DNA of 23,800 nt, taken from NCBI GenBank assembly GCA_039934475.1, contig JBDTMC010000064.1:1-23800 (forward strand), written 5' to 3'. Below the pieces are notes generated by a model, which saw nothing but the letters and a program-made list of their open reading frames with translations, was not told the DNA's origin and searched no databases. The position numbers and the translations under genes were made by a program. This DNA is from JBDTMC01 sp039934475. Lineage in GTDB: Bacteria > Acidobacteriota > Terriglobia > Bryobacterales > Bryobacteraceae. Position 1 is the stretch's first letter; the number at the start of each line of letters is the position of its first letter. This document shows positions 23,133-23,800 of this stretch, one piece after another.

Positions 23133-23727
23133 CTAGGGACGTGTCAGGCGAAACAGTAGCGATCCCGGCACTAACGGCAGGAACTTCTCCGCCCAGCCTC
23201 GCCCTATCGCGTCGCGGAGGAAGTGGGCCACTTCGAAGGGACGATGTAACTGCCGCTTTGCCTCAGCGATGCACTCGCTGGACGCTTCTCCCATCGCGGC
23301 GCCCGCTCCTGCAATACGTCCGCTCATCATCGCCGACAGCATCCCGGAGCCTGTAAACGGATCGACGAATGAGAGGGCGTCGCCGGCCACGTAGTGATTC
23401 GGTTCGGGACGCTCCTGGAATCGATTGCGGAAAGCCAGCGGGCCCACCTTCATCCATTCCATCACCCGCCGTAAGGGAGCTAGCCGTTCGCGCACTTCGG
23501 GCACCGTGTCTAACATCTCGTCGATATCGAAGCCGAATTTGGCCAGGTCGCACTCCGGTCCAAGGCCGCAGACATTCGTCAGGCCGCCTTCCACCGGGTT
23601 GAGGCCGATGTAGCTGCCGGCGAAAAAGAACAGCTCGACCGCATCCTGGGTGGAGCCTTCAAAGTGCGCTTTGAAGTCTTGCCCGCTTCGTAAAAGCGCC
23701 CTGCAAGTACTTGCAGCACCAGTAATT
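23133..23727 (-). pseudogene. C-terminal fragment of an FAD-dependent (geranylgeranyl-reductase-like) oxidoreductase
   Basis: The translation holds the second half of a flavoprotein monooxygenase/GGR-type enzyme: FKAHFEGSTQDAVELFFFAG, YIGLNPVEGGLTNVCGLGPE and the flavin-contacting GDALSFVDPFTGSGMLSAMM, ending LLFRLTRP. About 190 residues are present against a usual 370-400. Upstream the frame stays open to the window end but has no ATG, GTG or TTG before GTG 23594, and it runs antisense into the YqgF-like gene from 23728. The N-terminal GxGxxG FAD-binding domain therefore has no room unless that opposite gene is not real. I call it a 5'-truncated gene; an intact gene leaving the window is the alternative. 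Confidence 0.55.
23701..23716. promoter_or_regulatory. 16-bp perfect palindrome upstream of the YqgF-like gene
   Basis: CTGCAAGTACTTGCAG is a perfect palindrome ending 11 bases before ATG 23728. It lies in the spacer between the truncated FAD gene and the YqgF-like gene and has no T-run, so an operator is likelier than a terminator. The binding protein is unknown. Confidence 0.4.
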
Positions 23728-23800
23728 ATGGAAACCGTGCCGATTTTGGCGATTGATCCGGGCCGCGAAAAATGTGGCGTCGCGGCTGTTGCTCGCGATG
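23728..23800 (+). CDS. YqgF/RuvX-like nuclease, 5' start only
   Basis: Only the first 24 residues lie in the window. They contain ILAIDPGREKCGVAAVARD, the first strand and catalytic Asp motif of the RNase-H-fold YqgF family, in the form seen in pre-16S rRNA-processing YqgF and RuvC-like relatives. The full protein should be about 140-180 residues. ATG 23728 has no clear Shine-Dalgarno sequence. It is read divergently from the FAD fragment. Confidence 0.65.
   Translation, partial: METVPILAIDPGREKCGVAAVARD

Overview
The window looks like chromosomal DNA of an Acidobacteriota member, most likely from the Bryobacterales/Solibacter side. This is inferred from gene content: an Oar-like TonB-dependent receptor with a Gly-rich insert, a VWFA-related secreted protein of the type expanded in Acidobacteria, a Gloeo_Verruco-repeat remnant, a DUF1080 protein and a large tricorn-like protease. 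The DNA is GC-rich and densely coding, with many overlapping or few-base gene junctions. I see no tRNA, rRNA, CRISPR array, phage gene or transposase.

Left part (1-6753): the 3' portion of an outer-membrane receptor overlaps by one base (TAATG) the start of a secreted VWFA-domain protein. A frameshifted Gloeo_Verruco-repeat remnant lies on the opposite strand. Next is an unrecognised membrane-anchored protein with a long Q/S/G-rich tail. A G-rich convergent spacer (about 6770-6850) separates it from the next block.

Middle (6882-13729): a minus-strand pair of fabD and a PpiC/SurA-like lipoprotein, then a divergent secreted HEAT-repeat protein. After that comes a tightly overlapped minus-strand operon: lysoplasmalogenase-like membrane protein, DUF1080 protein, HAD phosphatase and a histidine-kinase/receiver hybrid. 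The hybrid has lost the phosphoacceptor His, the phosphoacceptor Asp and the recognisable ATP-binding boxes.

Right-middle (13773-21298): a plus-strand run of an XdhC-family factor, a MobA/MocA-like nucleotidyltransferase and an AsmA-like protein, apparently translationally coupled and possibly started from a leaderless transcript. A tricorn-like S41 protease and a DinB-family protein follow on the minus strand.

Right end (21300-23800): a two-gene unit of SPFH protein plus Arc-like ribbon-helix-helix protein, preceded by a promoter with a striking 28-bp interrupted dyad. Convergent to it are an SlyD-like FKBP and a small Cys-containing protein. The window ends with a C-terminal fragment of an FAD-dependent reductase that collides head-on with the start of a YqgF/RuvX-like nuclease gene, so the FAD gene is probably truncated.

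The best candidates for undescribed biology are the SPFH/Arc unit with its dyad operator, and the catalytically degenerate two-component protein in the lipid/sugar operon.
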